From: JAAYGT01 sp050252075
Lineage (GTDB): Bacteria > Pseudomonadota > Gammaproteobacteria > Burkholderiales > Burkholderiaceae_B
Reading direction: 5' to 3'
DNA length: 31,353 nucleotides
NCBI GenBank assembly: GCA_050252075.1
Contig: JBFWLP010000034.1
Span: 1-31,353, forward strand
Shown here piece by piece: positions 1 to 7,386 of this stretch (the stretch's first letter is position 1; each line of letters starts with the position of its first letter). Below the pieces are notes generated by a model, which worked only from the letters and a program-made list of their open reading frames with translations, was not told the DNA's origin and did not search any database. The translations under genes were made by a program, and so were the position numbers.

Positions 1-919
1 CGCGGGTGGCAATATCGGCGGCTACTCCAAAGACGAAGTAAACACCGCCGGCATCTATCACTATCTGAACTGGGGAATCAACGAAGGCCGCTCCGTGCCC
101 CCCGCGCCCGAACCCCCCGCACCACCTCCGCCTGTGGTAGATGAAGGGCCAACCCTGTACTTTTCCATATCGTTGAGCAGCAATGTCGTCAGTTTCCAGA
201 CGAATGTGTCGGGGGATATAACGATGGCAAAGTCCGGCAACGACGCTGTGTTCTCGAAGCCGGGCGGCTACCAGCAGACGCAGACGGATTTTTTTACTGC
301 AGAAACGAACTTCACGCTGTCGGACGGCCAAGTACTGGCAACGACTGCAGACGTCATTACAGGACTCGTTCCAACGTCCACGGGGTCTGGTCGCATCAAG
401 GTTACGGGGGCGGATGGTATTCAAACTATCACTGGCACCCAGGGGAATGATGAATTGGCGGGCGGTAATGGCTCAGACACGTTCGTATTTGAAGCAAGCG
501 CAGCGGATAATGGCAAGGATACTATTTCCGATTTTACGGCTGGCGCCAATGGGGATATTTTTGACTTCAGAACAGCGTTGGGAACGACGACTGTCACCGA
601 TGGTCAGTTAGCGTTAGGGGCTGGTTCTCTGGAACAAACAATAGCAAATAACAATATCTATCAAATCGATCTTAATACAGATATTGCTTTAAAAGATTTT
701 GGCGATTCAAGTAGTTTTGGCGAGCTTTTCAGTACCGGCGCTGGGAAGTTCAGCCCTACAGTGGGAGCTGGCATCAAGGCGGTTATTCTTGTCAAAGGTA
801 CTGATAAAACCCATATCTACTATGTTGATAACAGTGACTCAACGTTCGACGCCTTCGACGTCACACTCGTTGCTGTTGCAACAGTGAACGGCACTTTGGT
901 GGCCGACAATTTTGTTTAA
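1..919 (+). CDS. RTX-like calcium-binding protein, 3' part
   Basis: The reading frame is open from base 2, so the gene begins outside the window. The GTG at position 95 is an internal codon, not the start. The visible part opens with a module ending HYLNWGINEGR, a pattern common in large secreted RTX and adhesin-like proteins. A proline-rich linker follows (about residues 33-50 of the fragment). Near the middle is a single RTX-type nonapeptide unit (GNDELAGGNGSDTFVF) followed by a DTISDF segment typical of proteins with hemolysin-type calcium repeats. Such proteins usually leave by type I secretion using a C-terminal signal, so an extracellular location is inferred. No secretion genes are visible. 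The stop is 2 bp before the next start. Base composition is visibly A/T-richer than downstream. The RTX call is fairly safe; the function is unknown. Confidence 0.72.
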   Translation, partial: AGGNIGGYSKDEVNTAGIYHYLNWGINEGRSVPPAPEPPAPPPPVVDEGPTLYFSISLSSNVVSFQTNVSGDITMAKSGNDAVFSKPGGYQQTQTDFFTAETNFTLSDGQVLATTADVITGLVPTSTGSGRIKVTGADGIQTITGTQGNDELAGGNGSDTFVFEASAADNGKDTISDFTAGANGDIFDFRTALGTTTVTDGQLALGAGSLEQTIANNNIYQIDLNTDIALKDFGDSSSFGELFSTGAGKFSPTVGAGIKAVILVKGTDKTHIYYVDNSDSTFDAFDVTLVAVATVNGTLVADNFV

Positions 920-921
920 CT

Positions 922-1791
922 ATGCTCTACACCCACGTTCCTAACCGCTTCAACGTTGACCCCCCACCAGACGGTAACCCAAGGCCACCATCGCGCTACA
1001 CCCTACCCAAAGGGGCGGTGGACAGCCATGCCCATGTGATAGGCACGCACTACATTGCCGAGCGCACTTACACACCCCATCCGGCACCGCCGTCGGCCTA
1101 TTTGGATATGCTGGACGCCACAGGAATGACATACGGCGTGCTCGTGCAAGTGAGTGTTCACGGCACGGACAACACGCTGATGCTGGATACACTGCGCGCC
1201 CACCCGCAGCGGCTGCGAGGCATTGCCGTGGCGCCGCTCACATTGCCAACGCCCGCTTGGCAACGCATGAAAGAGGCGGGCGTCGTGGGTTTGCGGCTGA
1301 ACACAACCACCGGCGGCGGTATTGGCTTGCGTGACCTGGCCAGTTATGAAGCCTTATGCCGGGAACTGGGCTGGCACCTGCAGTTTCTTATTTTCCCGGA
1401 ACAGCTCAATGAGCTCGCCCCAAAACTGTCCAAGTTGAAGGTGCCGGTGGTATTTGACCATTTAGCCTACGTCACGCCGGCTCCCGAACATCGTCTGCAT
1501 GCCGAATTATTAACGCAACTGCTACGCGATGGTGCGTGGGTGAAATTGTCGGGCGCCTACCGCATTTCTCGCCAGGCGCCATACGTCGACACCGTTGCGC
1601 TGGCACGCCAGCTGGTGCAGGCCGCCCCCACGCGCTGTGTGTGGGGTTCCGACTGGCCGCATGTTGCCTTTCGCGGCACCATGCCGAACCCAGGCGATCT
1701 GCTCGACCTGCTGGCCGACTGGGTGCCCAACGAAGCACAGCGTAACGCCGTGCTGGCCGACAATCCGCAGCGGCTTTACGGGTTTGCCTGA
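922..1791 (+). CDS. Amidohydrolase, 2-pyrone-4,6-dicarboxylate lactonase family
   Basis: The 289-residue protein belongs to the amidohydrolase_2 superfamily (metal-dependent TIM barrel) and most resembles 2-pyrone-4,6-dicarboxylate lactonases (LigI type). Visible active-site residues are HAH at 36-38 (strand 1), His180 in VVFDHLAY, and Asp244 in WGSDWPH. These match the pattern of the LigI family, which hydrolyses lactones of aromatic-acid degradation in the cytoplasm. The ATG lies 2 bp after the preceding stop without a clear ribosome binding site, so translational coupling or a different start is possible. The 3' end overlaps the convergent CoA-transferase-family gene by 16 bp. No other protocatechuate 4,5-cleavage genes are near, so the exact substrate is open; related sugar-lactone hydrolases are an alternative. 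Confidence 0.82.
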   Translation: MLYTHVPNRFNVDPPPDGNPRPPSRYTLPKGAVDSHAHVIGTHYIAERTYTPHPAPPSAYLDMLDATGMTYGVLVQVSVHGTDNTLMLDTLRAHPQRLRGIAVAPLTLPTPAWQRMKEAGVVGLRLNTTTGGGIGLRDLASYEALCRELGWHLQFLIFPEQLNELAPKLSKLKVPVVFDHLAYVTPAPEHRLHAELLTQLLRDGAWVKLSGAYRISRQAPYVDTVALARQLVQAAPTRCVWGSDWPHVAFRGTMPNPGDLLDLLADWVPNEAQRNAVLADNPQRLYGFA

Positions 1792-3041
1792 CGCAACGCG
1801 TCGCGATGTTCCGGATGGGCAATGGCAATTAACGCCTCGCGTCGCGCCGAAGCTGACGCTCCATTGATCTGGGCAATACCGTATTCGGTTACGCAGTAGT
1901 CCACCTCGTTGGGCAGCAAGGTGGCGGGCTTGTCGTTGGCCAGCGCCGGCACGATGGAGCTCTTGCCATTCTTGTCGCAGGCGCGCAGGGCAATAATGCT
2001 TTTTGCCTTGGGCTGTGCAGCGGCTGCACGCGCAAAATCGGGCAACCCGCCCGGCATCGAAATACGCTTGTCACCCGCCCATTCGGCATTGGTCTGCCCG
2101 GCCAGATCCACATAAAGCGCCGAGTTGATGGCATGCAGGTTAGGCAGCTGCATCAGGGTGCTCCGGCCATGCGTCAACGCACACGGATGCAATTCAACCG
2201 CGGGATTGTCGTCCAGGAAGTCGTACAGCACGCGGCTGCCCACCGCCATGGTGGCCACGCTCACCCCGGGCAGGAAAGCCTTGCGGCTGTTGTCGATAAC
2301 GCCTTGCTCTATCAAGGCGTGTGCCCCGTCGCCAATAATGCCGGTATGCAGCCCCAAATGACGCAAATGAGCCAACCTGGCCAGCACGCGATCAGGCAGG
2401 GACCCTGCCCCCAGCTCGACCGTTGCACCGTCGTCCACCAGCGAGGCAACGTGTCCGGCGATCGCATCATCGATGGCGTCGAAACGTCCGGACACCGCCT
2501 CGTGCGGGCCGTCTTGCGCGTCGATCCAGGCATCGATGCGCGCCGCATCGATCCAGGCATTGCCATGCACACGAGGCACGCGCGGGTCGATTTCAGCAAT
2601 CACCCAGCGCGCATTGCGAACGGCTTCGCGCATGTAGTCGACCGACACACCCAGATTCACCCTGCCCTGGCTATCGGGCGGAGAAACACGCAACAACACG
2701 GCGCCCGCCGGCCTGGCACCCGGCGCAAACAAGGTAGGCATGAAAGACAAAGGCTCGCGCAATGCCGTCACATGGCCGGCACCCAGCGCCTTGCGCAAAG
2801 TGCCTGGCAACGCGGTGGCAATGTCCAGCGCGTCGCACGCAGGCGGATCGCTGTAAGGCACGGGGCCCAGCGGCATTAAGGAATACACGCGCACGCCCTT
2901 CAAATGCGGTGCCGCCTGGGCCAACTGCGCCGCCAGCTGTGTGGGATTGGCCGCGCCGGAATGCAGCGTAATAGTGTCCCCAGGCGCCATCGTGGCAAGC
3001 ATATGTTCCAGATGCGTAAGGCGGTTTGTGGTGAGGCCCAT
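1776..3041 (-). CDS. Acetyl-CoA hydrolase/CoA-transferase family protein
   Basis: The 421-residue protein has the two-domain build of the acetyl-CoA hydrolase/4-hydroxybutyrate CoA-transferase family. The N-terminal half contains PLGPVPYSDP. The C-terminal half contains VELGAGSLPDRV (208-219), LHTGIIGDG (231-239), and the signature VDYCVTEYGIAQINGASASA followed by IAHPEHR near the end. Family members move CoA between short carboxylic acids, or hydrolyse acyl-CoA. In the characterised 4-hydroxybutyrate CoA-transferase the catalytic Glu (E238) should fall within the HTE motif. Here that residue is Gly234, so classic transferase chemistry is doubtful. The gene is convergent and overlapping with the amidohydrolase. 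It is divergent from the YchJ gene across 79 bp. No strong Shine-Dalgarno precedes the ATG. Confidence 0.85.
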   Translation of the reverse strand: MGLTTNRLTHLEHMLATMAPGDTITLHSGAANPTQLAAQLAQAAPHLKGVRVYSLMPLGPVPYSDPPACDALDIATALPGTLRKALGAGHVTALREPLSFMPTLFAPGARPAGAVLLRVSPPDSQGRVNLGVSVDYMREAVRNARWVIAEIDPRVPRVHGNAWIDAARIDAWIDAQDGPHEAVSGRFDAIDDAIAGHVASLVDDGATVELGAGSLPDRVLARLAHLRHLGLHTGIIGDGAHALIEQGVIDNSRKAFLPGVSVATMAVGSRVLYDFLDDNPAVELHPCALTHGRSTLMQLPNLHAINSALYVDLAGQTNAEWAGDKRISMPGGLPDFARAAAAQPKAKSIIALRACDKNGKSSIVPALANDKPATLLPNEVDYCVTEYGIAQINGASASARREALIAIAHPEHRDALRQANP

Positions 3042-3120
3042 GAGAGTATCGAGTCGAGGAAAGTGGTGGTTGAAAAATCGGATTGCTAAAATCAGGCTCC
3101 GCCATCAATAACACGTAATC

Positions 3121-3525
3121 GTGCCACGCTCAACGTTACCTGACCCCTGCCCCTGCAACAGCGGGCTTGCGTATGAACACTGCTGCGAACGGTATCATCG
3201 CGGCCCGCTGCGGCTGCAGGCGCCCTCGCCCGAAGCGCTGATGCGTTCGCGCTACAGTGCCTTCGTACGTGATGAACTGGATTATCTGCTGGCAACCTGG
3301 CACCCCGACACTCGCCCCGCCCGGCTAGAACCCAACGAACACGGCACGCGCTGGCTGGGGCTGGAAATTCGCCGGGCTGATCAGGGCAGCGCCACACACG
3401 GTACGGTGGAGTTTGTGGCGCGGGTGCGCCATCAGGGCAAGGCCAGCCGGCTGCACGAATGCAGCCGGTTTGTTTTCGAGAACGGGCAGTGGTTCTACGT
3501 TGACGGGGAATTCAAAACCCCGTAA
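3121..3525 (+). CDS. YchJ-family protein with SEC-C zinc-binding motif
   Basis: This 134-residue protein begins with the cysteine-rich SEC-C-type motif DPCPCNSGLAYEHCC (about residues 8-22), which binds zinc in SecA and related proteins. It continues with EALMRSRYSAFVRDELDYLLATWHP, which is diagnostic of the YchJ/UPF0225 family with an NTF2-like C-terminal part. Its role is not established. The most likely start is the GTG just ahead of the SEC-C motif; I see no strong ribosome binding site. Its last 14 bp overlap the 3' end of the convergent racemase-like gene. Length and motifs fit the family well. It is probably unrelated to the catabolic operon that faces it. Confidence 0.85.
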   Translation: MPRSTLPDPCPCNSGLAYEHCCERYHRGPLRLQAPSPEALMRSRYSAFVRDELDYLLATWHPDTRPARLEPNEHGTRWLGLEIRRADQGSATHGTVEFVARVRHQGKASRLHECSRFVFENGQWFYVDGEFKTP

Positions 3526-4555
3526 CCCGTGGCGCCACATTGGGCCGCAAAATACCGGCCGCATCTTTGTAAAACACCTGGCGCTGCTGGTTATGCGGGT
3601 GTTGCGGCGCCTCGGCCAGCGACAGCACCGGCGACACGCAGGCATCGGTGGGATCAAACACCTGCGCCCATTGATCGCGCGTGCGACTAAGGAATTTTTC
3701 GGTGAACAAGCGGCGAATTTCAGGCCAGTTGGCAGCATCGTCGCGGCTGGGGAAGGTGGCTTCGTCAAAGCCCAGGCCGCGCAGCAGCTCACGGTAGAAC
3801 TGGGGCTCCAGCGCGCCCACGGCCATGTAGCCCCCGCACTGGGTCTGGTAAATGCAATACCAGGGGAAACCGCCGTCCAGGCGGTTCGAGCCGCGCTGAT
3901 CTTTCCACTCGCCCAGGCTGAACCGTTCGTAAATGGGGGCCATGAGGGTTGCCGCGCCTTCGACCATCGAAATGTCGACCACGCTGCCCTTGCCGGTGAC
4001 CCCGGCTTTGAACAGCGCTCCCAGCACGCCGATGATCATGAAGGTGCCGCCGCCGCCGAAATCGCCCACCAGATTCAGCGGAATGCTGGGGGGGCCGTCT
4101 TTGGGCCCGATGGCGCTCAGTGCGCCCGACAGGGCAATGTAATTGATGTCATGGCCGGCGCGATCGGCCAGCGGCCCGTTCTGGCCCCAGCCGGTCATGC
4201 GGCCGTACACCAGTTTGGGATTGATGGCGTGGCAGTCGTCGGGCCCCAGGCCCAGACGCTCCATCACGCCCGGGCGCATGCCTTCGAGCAGGATGTGATG
4301 GGTGCGAACCAGCTCCTGGGCCGCCGCCTTGCCTGCTTCCGATTTCAGATCCAGTGCCACGTCGGTGCGACCGATGTCGGCCAGCTTGCGCTCGTGATCG
4401 GGCATGTCGGTACGCGAGCCCGGACGCACAATGCGGGTAACCTGCGCCCCCATGCGGCTGAGCAGCAGCGTGCCCCATGGCACCGGGCCAATGGCCGAAA
4501 GCTCCAGTACCTTTACACCCGCCAGCGTATCTTGCTTGATAACATCGGTCGACAT
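3512..4555 (-). CDS. CaiB/BaiF family, alpha-methylacyl-CoA racemase-like
   Basis: The 347-residue family III CoA-transferase fold resembles alpha-methylacyl-CoA racemase (AMACR/MCR). His135 and Asp137 lie in GHDINYIALSG, Asp165 in NLVGDFGGGG and Glu250 in GALEPQFY. With a constant offset of nine, H135, D165 and E250 match the acid/base residues H126, D156 and E241 of the mycobacterial racemase, so racemisation of a 2-methylacyl-CoA (or alpha-substituted acyl-CoA) is likely. It is the last gene of the eight-gene minus-strand run, and its ATG overlaps the upstream stop (TAATG), implying translational coupling. The protein ends right after APRVTGF, shorter than the usual C-terminus (commonly about 360 or more residues), and its 3' end overlaps the YchJ gene by 14 bp. 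Confidence 0.86.
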   Translation of the reverse strand: MSTDVIKQDTLAGVKVLELSAIGPVPWGTLLLSRMGAQVTRIVRPGSRTDMPDHERKLADIGRTDVALDLKSEAGKAAAQELVRTHHILLEGMRPGVMERLGLGPDDCHAINPKLVYGRMTGWGQNGPLADRAGHDINYIALSGALSAIGPKDGPPSIPLNLVGDFGGGGTFMIIGVLGALFKAGVTGKGSVVDISMVEGAATLMAPIYERFSLGEWKDQRGSNRLDGGFPWYCIYQTQCGGYMAVGALEPQFYRELLRGLGFDEATFPSRDDAANWPEIRRLFTEKFLSRTRDQWAQVFDPTDACVSPVLSLAEAPQHPHNQQRQVFYKDAAGILRPNVAPRVTGF

Positions 4556-5772
4556 TAGATAATCCCCTCCTTCATGAGCGCGTTCAGTTCGTCGCGTGAC
4601 AAGCCCAGGAAATCCAGATAGATTTCCTCGTTGTGCTGCCCCACCGACGGAGCGGGCTCAACCTTTTTGGTCGGCACGCCGCTGAATTTGGGGACAACGC
4701 CCTGCATTTTAATGGGCCCCAGCGTGGGATGCTCAACCGACACAATATTTTCACGGGCCTCGTAGTGGGGGTGCTTGACGATGTCGTCAATGGTCAATGC
4801 CAATGAAAAAGGCACTCCGCGCTCATCGAGCGCTTTGGAAATGTCATCGACCGGTTTGCTCTTGATCCAGTCGCCGACAATCTGGTTCAGCTCTTCAACA
4901 CGCTCCCAGCGCTGTTTGTGCGTAGCCAGCGCCGGATCATTCATCAGGTCGGGGCGCTCCATGGCCTGGCAGATGCGTTTGAAAATCACGTCGCCGGAAC
5001 ACGTCAGGGTAATGTAGCGGCCATCAATGGTTTCAAAGTTGTTGCCCGGCGCCGCGCCGTAGTGCACGTTGCCGGTACGCTGGCGCACAAAACCCAGGCG
5101 ATCGTACGCCGCCGTCAGCGACTCGGTGAAGCGGAAAATGGACTCGTACAAGGCCAGATCGATTTGCTGGCCTTTGCCGCCATTGGTGTCGCGGTGATGC
5201 AAGGCCGTCATGATGGCAAAGGCACCGAGCGTGGCGGTGAAATAATCAGCCATCGAGGTGGCAATACGCACTGGCGGGCGGTCGGGGTAACCGGTCAGTG
5301 CCATAACCCCGCCAAACGCCAGGCCGATACGGTCGTAGCCCGCGCGGTTCGACAACGGGCCGGTTTGGCCGAAGCCTGACACGCTGAGCATGACAAGCCG
5401 CGGATTCACTTGCGCCAAAGCCTCGTAGCCGATGCCCCAGCCATCGAGCGTGCCGGGCCGGAAGTTTTCCAGGAAAACGTCGGCCTTGCGCACCAGATCT
5501 TTCAGTATTTGCTGCCCTTTTTCGGTGCGAAGGTTCAAGGTGATGGATTTTTTATTGCGGCCGTCCACATTCCACCACAAGCTTTCGCCTTCCAGATAGG
5601 GGCCCAGGGCGCGCAGCGTATCGCCGGTGCCGGGTTGCTCCACCTTGATGACATTGGCGCCGAAATCGGCCATGAGTGTGCCGGCCACCGGCGCGGCCAC
5701 CATGGTGCCGATATCAACCACCGTAATGTTCTCCAGCATACCCGGAGCGTGGGTCCCATCCTTCGTCAACAT
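4555..5772 (-). CDS. CaiB/BaiF CoA-transferase family protein
   Basis: The 405-residue family III CoA-transferase has GTLMADFGANVIKVEQPGTGD (about 31-51), ADVFLENFRPG (98-107), a NPRLVMLSVSGFGQTGP segment and ATSMADYFTATLGA. The Asp of MADY (D176) aligns with the catalytic aspartate that forms the aspartyl-CoA anhydride in formyl-CoA transferase. It should move CoA from a donor such as succinyl-CoA onto an organic acid in the cytoplasm. AGGAGA sits ahead of the chosen ATG (an in-frame ATG at codon 12 is less likely). It lies 26 bp after the crotonase and is coupled to the racemase-like gene downstream. By context it could activate the pathway's acid; family III enzymes activate 3-sulfinopropionate in Variovorax, a parallel rather than proof. 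Confidence 0.88.
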   Translation of the reverse strand: MLTKDGTHAPGMLENITVVDIGTMVAAPVAGTLMADFGANVIKVEQPGTGDTLRALGPYLEGESLWWNVDGRNKKSITLNLRTEKGQQILKDLVRKADVFLENFRPGTLDGWGIGYEALAQVNPRLVMLSVSGFGQTGPLSNRAGYDRIGLAFGGVMALTGYPDRPPVRIATSMADYFTATLGAFAIMTALHHRDTNGGKGQQIDLALYESIFRFTESLTAAYDRLGFVRQRTGNVHYGAAPGNNFETIDGRYITLTCSGDVIFKRICQAMERPDLMNDPALATHKQRWERVEELNQIVGDWIKSKPVDDISKALDERGVPFSLALTIDDIVKHPHYEARENIVSVEHPTLGPIKMQGVVPKFSGVPTKKVEPAPSVGQHNEEIYLDFLGLSRDELNALMKEGII

Positions 5773-5798
5773 TGTCTCTCTCCTGAGTTGATTTTTAC

Positions 5799-6539
5799 TT
5801 ACTTGCCGGAAAACTGCGGGGCGCGTTTCGACTTGAACGCGGCAACGCCCTCGGCAAAATCGTCGCTGTTCGCAATGACTTCCAATTCATGTTTAACGCG
5901 CACGTACTGTTCCGACGGGCCGGCCGGAATCACTTGCGTGACGAACTTTTTCAGTGTCTTGAGCACCAGCGGGGCCATGGTCGCCATGCTGCGCGCCATT
6001 TCGAGCGCCGCTTCCACGTGCTGGCCGTTGGGCGCCACACGGTTCACAAAGCCTACGTCGTAAGCCCGGGCGGCCGACATGGGTTTGCCCAGCAGCAGGA
6101 TTTCCATGGCGGCCTTGTGCGGAATACGCCCTGCCAGGCCCGCCACCATGCCTTGTGTCAAGCCCAGCCGCGCCTCGGGGTAGCTGAACTTGGCGTTCTC
6201 GGCGGCCACCGCCAGATCGCTCATCATGGTAATGATCAGGCCGCCACCCACACACCAGCCGCTGACCGCTGCAATAATGGGTTTCTGCGTGCTGATGCCA
6301 ATGGTGGGCAAGCAACGCCACAGCTCGGGAATATCCTCGATATCGGCCCCGGCGGAAAACGCATCGTTGCCCGCACCGGTAATGACGGCCACGCGCTGGT
6401 CCGGCGACTCGTCGAAGGCCTGAAAGGCCTGTTGCAGCTCGATCGCAGTAAGCGAACTAATGGCGTTGCGGCGGTCGGGCCGATTGATCGTGACCAGGGT
6501 CACACCGTCGTCAAAGTTTTGAACGGTGATTGTCTCCAT
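5799..6539 (-). CDS. Enoyl-CoA hydratase/isomerase (crotonase) family, copy B
   Basis: The 246-residue protein is a crotonase-fold enzyme with VTLVTINRPDRRNAI, FSAGADIEDIPELW (oxyanion-hole region) and GWCVGGGLIITMMSD. The second catalytic glutamate of enoyl-CoA hydratase (E164 in rat) is present as Glu122 in YPEARLG. The first (E144, in GGGCE) is replaced by Ile102. Simple water addition is therefore doubtful; isomerisation, hydrolysis, C-C or C-S cleavage are alternatives within this superfamily. It is a clear paralogue of the 10316-11065 gene, sharing the unusual PELW...P..GI.T.KP stretch and a GPSEQ segment near the C-terminus. AAGGAG precedes the ATG. It sits between the IclR gene and the CoA-transferase in the same operon. 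Confidence 0.88.
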   Translation of the reverse strand: METITVQNFDDGVTLVTINRPDRRNAISSLTAIELQQAFQAFDESPDQRVAVITGAGNDAFSAGADIEDIPELWRCLPTIGISTQKPIIAAVSGWCVGGGLIITMMSDLAVAAENAKFSYPEARLGLTQGMVAGLAGRIPHKAAMEILLLGKPMSAARAYDVGFVNRVAPNGQHVEAALEMARSMATMAPLVLKTLKKFVTQVIPAGPSEQYVRVKHELEVIANSDDFAEGVAAFKSKRAPQFSGK

Positions 6540-6586
6540 GCGAACTGCTCCTTGTCGAATTGAATAGGATGTTTTTGTCCCGCGCC

Positions 6587-7336
6587 TTAGCGCCGGGTGT
6601 AGCCCAGCCGGGCGGAAATGCTGCCGGCCAGCTCGATAAGGCGCGGCACGGAATCACTGATCACCTGATCGGTAATGCGCTCTGCCGGGCCCGAAATACC
6701 CAATGCCCCCACCACGGCGCCGGTTGCATCGCGCACCGGCGCCGCCACACCGATCACCTGCTCGCGCCATTCGCCGGTGTTGACCGCATAGCCCAGCAAC
6801 CGGGTACGCTGCAACTGCCGGTGCAGTTCCTGGGCGGTGACAATAGAACGGGGCGTGTAGCGCTGCAATTGTTCGGCCACCTGGGCGATTACCTCTTCAG
6901 GCGCCCAGGCCAGCATCGCCTTGCCGGTGGCCACACATTGCGCCGGCGCCCGGCCCCCCACGGTGGTATAGGCCCGAACCGGCTGGGGGCTGTCGATTTT
7001 TTCCACGTACAGCACATCGGTACCGTCCAGAATGGACAAGTGCACCGTTTCCTGGGTTTCGTCGGCCAGCAGCTTCATGTAGGGCAAGGCCTCGCGCCGC
7101 AAATCGAGTCGCTGGAACACTTTGGCGCCCAGCTCCCACAGCTTGACCGTCAGTTCGTAACGGCCCGTTTCCGGCACCTTGCGGGCAAATCCCTGATGCA
7201 CCAACCCCTGCAGCAGACGATGCACATTGCTTTTCGTAAGTGCCAGCTGGCTCGCCAGTTCGGTCACCCCGCAGCTTTTTTCGCTATTGGCCATGGCCTC
7301 CAGAAGCACCAGGCCCTTCAAAAATGTTTTATCCAC
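6587..7336 (-). CDS. IclR-family transcriptional regulator
   Basis: The gene encodes about 249 residues with the IclR layout. An N-terminal winged helix-turn-helix carries GVTELASQLALTKSNVHRLL. A C-terminal effector-binding domain carries TVHLSILDGTDVLYVEKID, RAYTTVGGRAPAQCVATGKAML and GVAAPVRDATGAVVGALGISGP. The frame is open further upstream and would overlap the molybdoenzyme gene. I chose the GTG at 7336 because it gives the normal family length, starts one residue before the conserved DKTFLKGL, and has a GGGGGT stretch just upstream. The regulator lies inside the operon it probably controls, 50 bp after the oxidoreductase and 47 bp before crotonase B. IclR proteins usually respond to a small carboxylate or aromatic from the pathway; the ligand is unknown. 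The palindrome at 13251-13267 is a candidate target. Confidence 0.87.
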   Translation of the reverse strand: MDKTFLKGLVLLEAMANSEKSCGVTELASQLALTKSNVHRLLQGLVHQGFARKVPETGRYELTVKLWELGAKVFQRLDLRREALPYMKLLADETQETVHLSILDGTDVLYVEKIDSPQPVRAYTTVGGRAPAQCVATGKAMLAWAPEEVIAQVAEQLQRYTPRSIVTAQELHRQLQRTRLLGYAVNTGEWREQVIGVAAPVRDATGAVVGALGISGPAERITDQVISDSVPRLIELAGSISARLGYTRR

Positions 7337-7386
7337 GTTACCCCCGTTGGAACTGCCGGCGGGCGCAGCTTGTTGCGCCCGTTCCG

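Noticed and set aside
3413..4558. 381-codon open frame on the plus strand
   Set aside because: Shadow of the AMACR-like gene; no family motif, composition of a reverse-frame reading.
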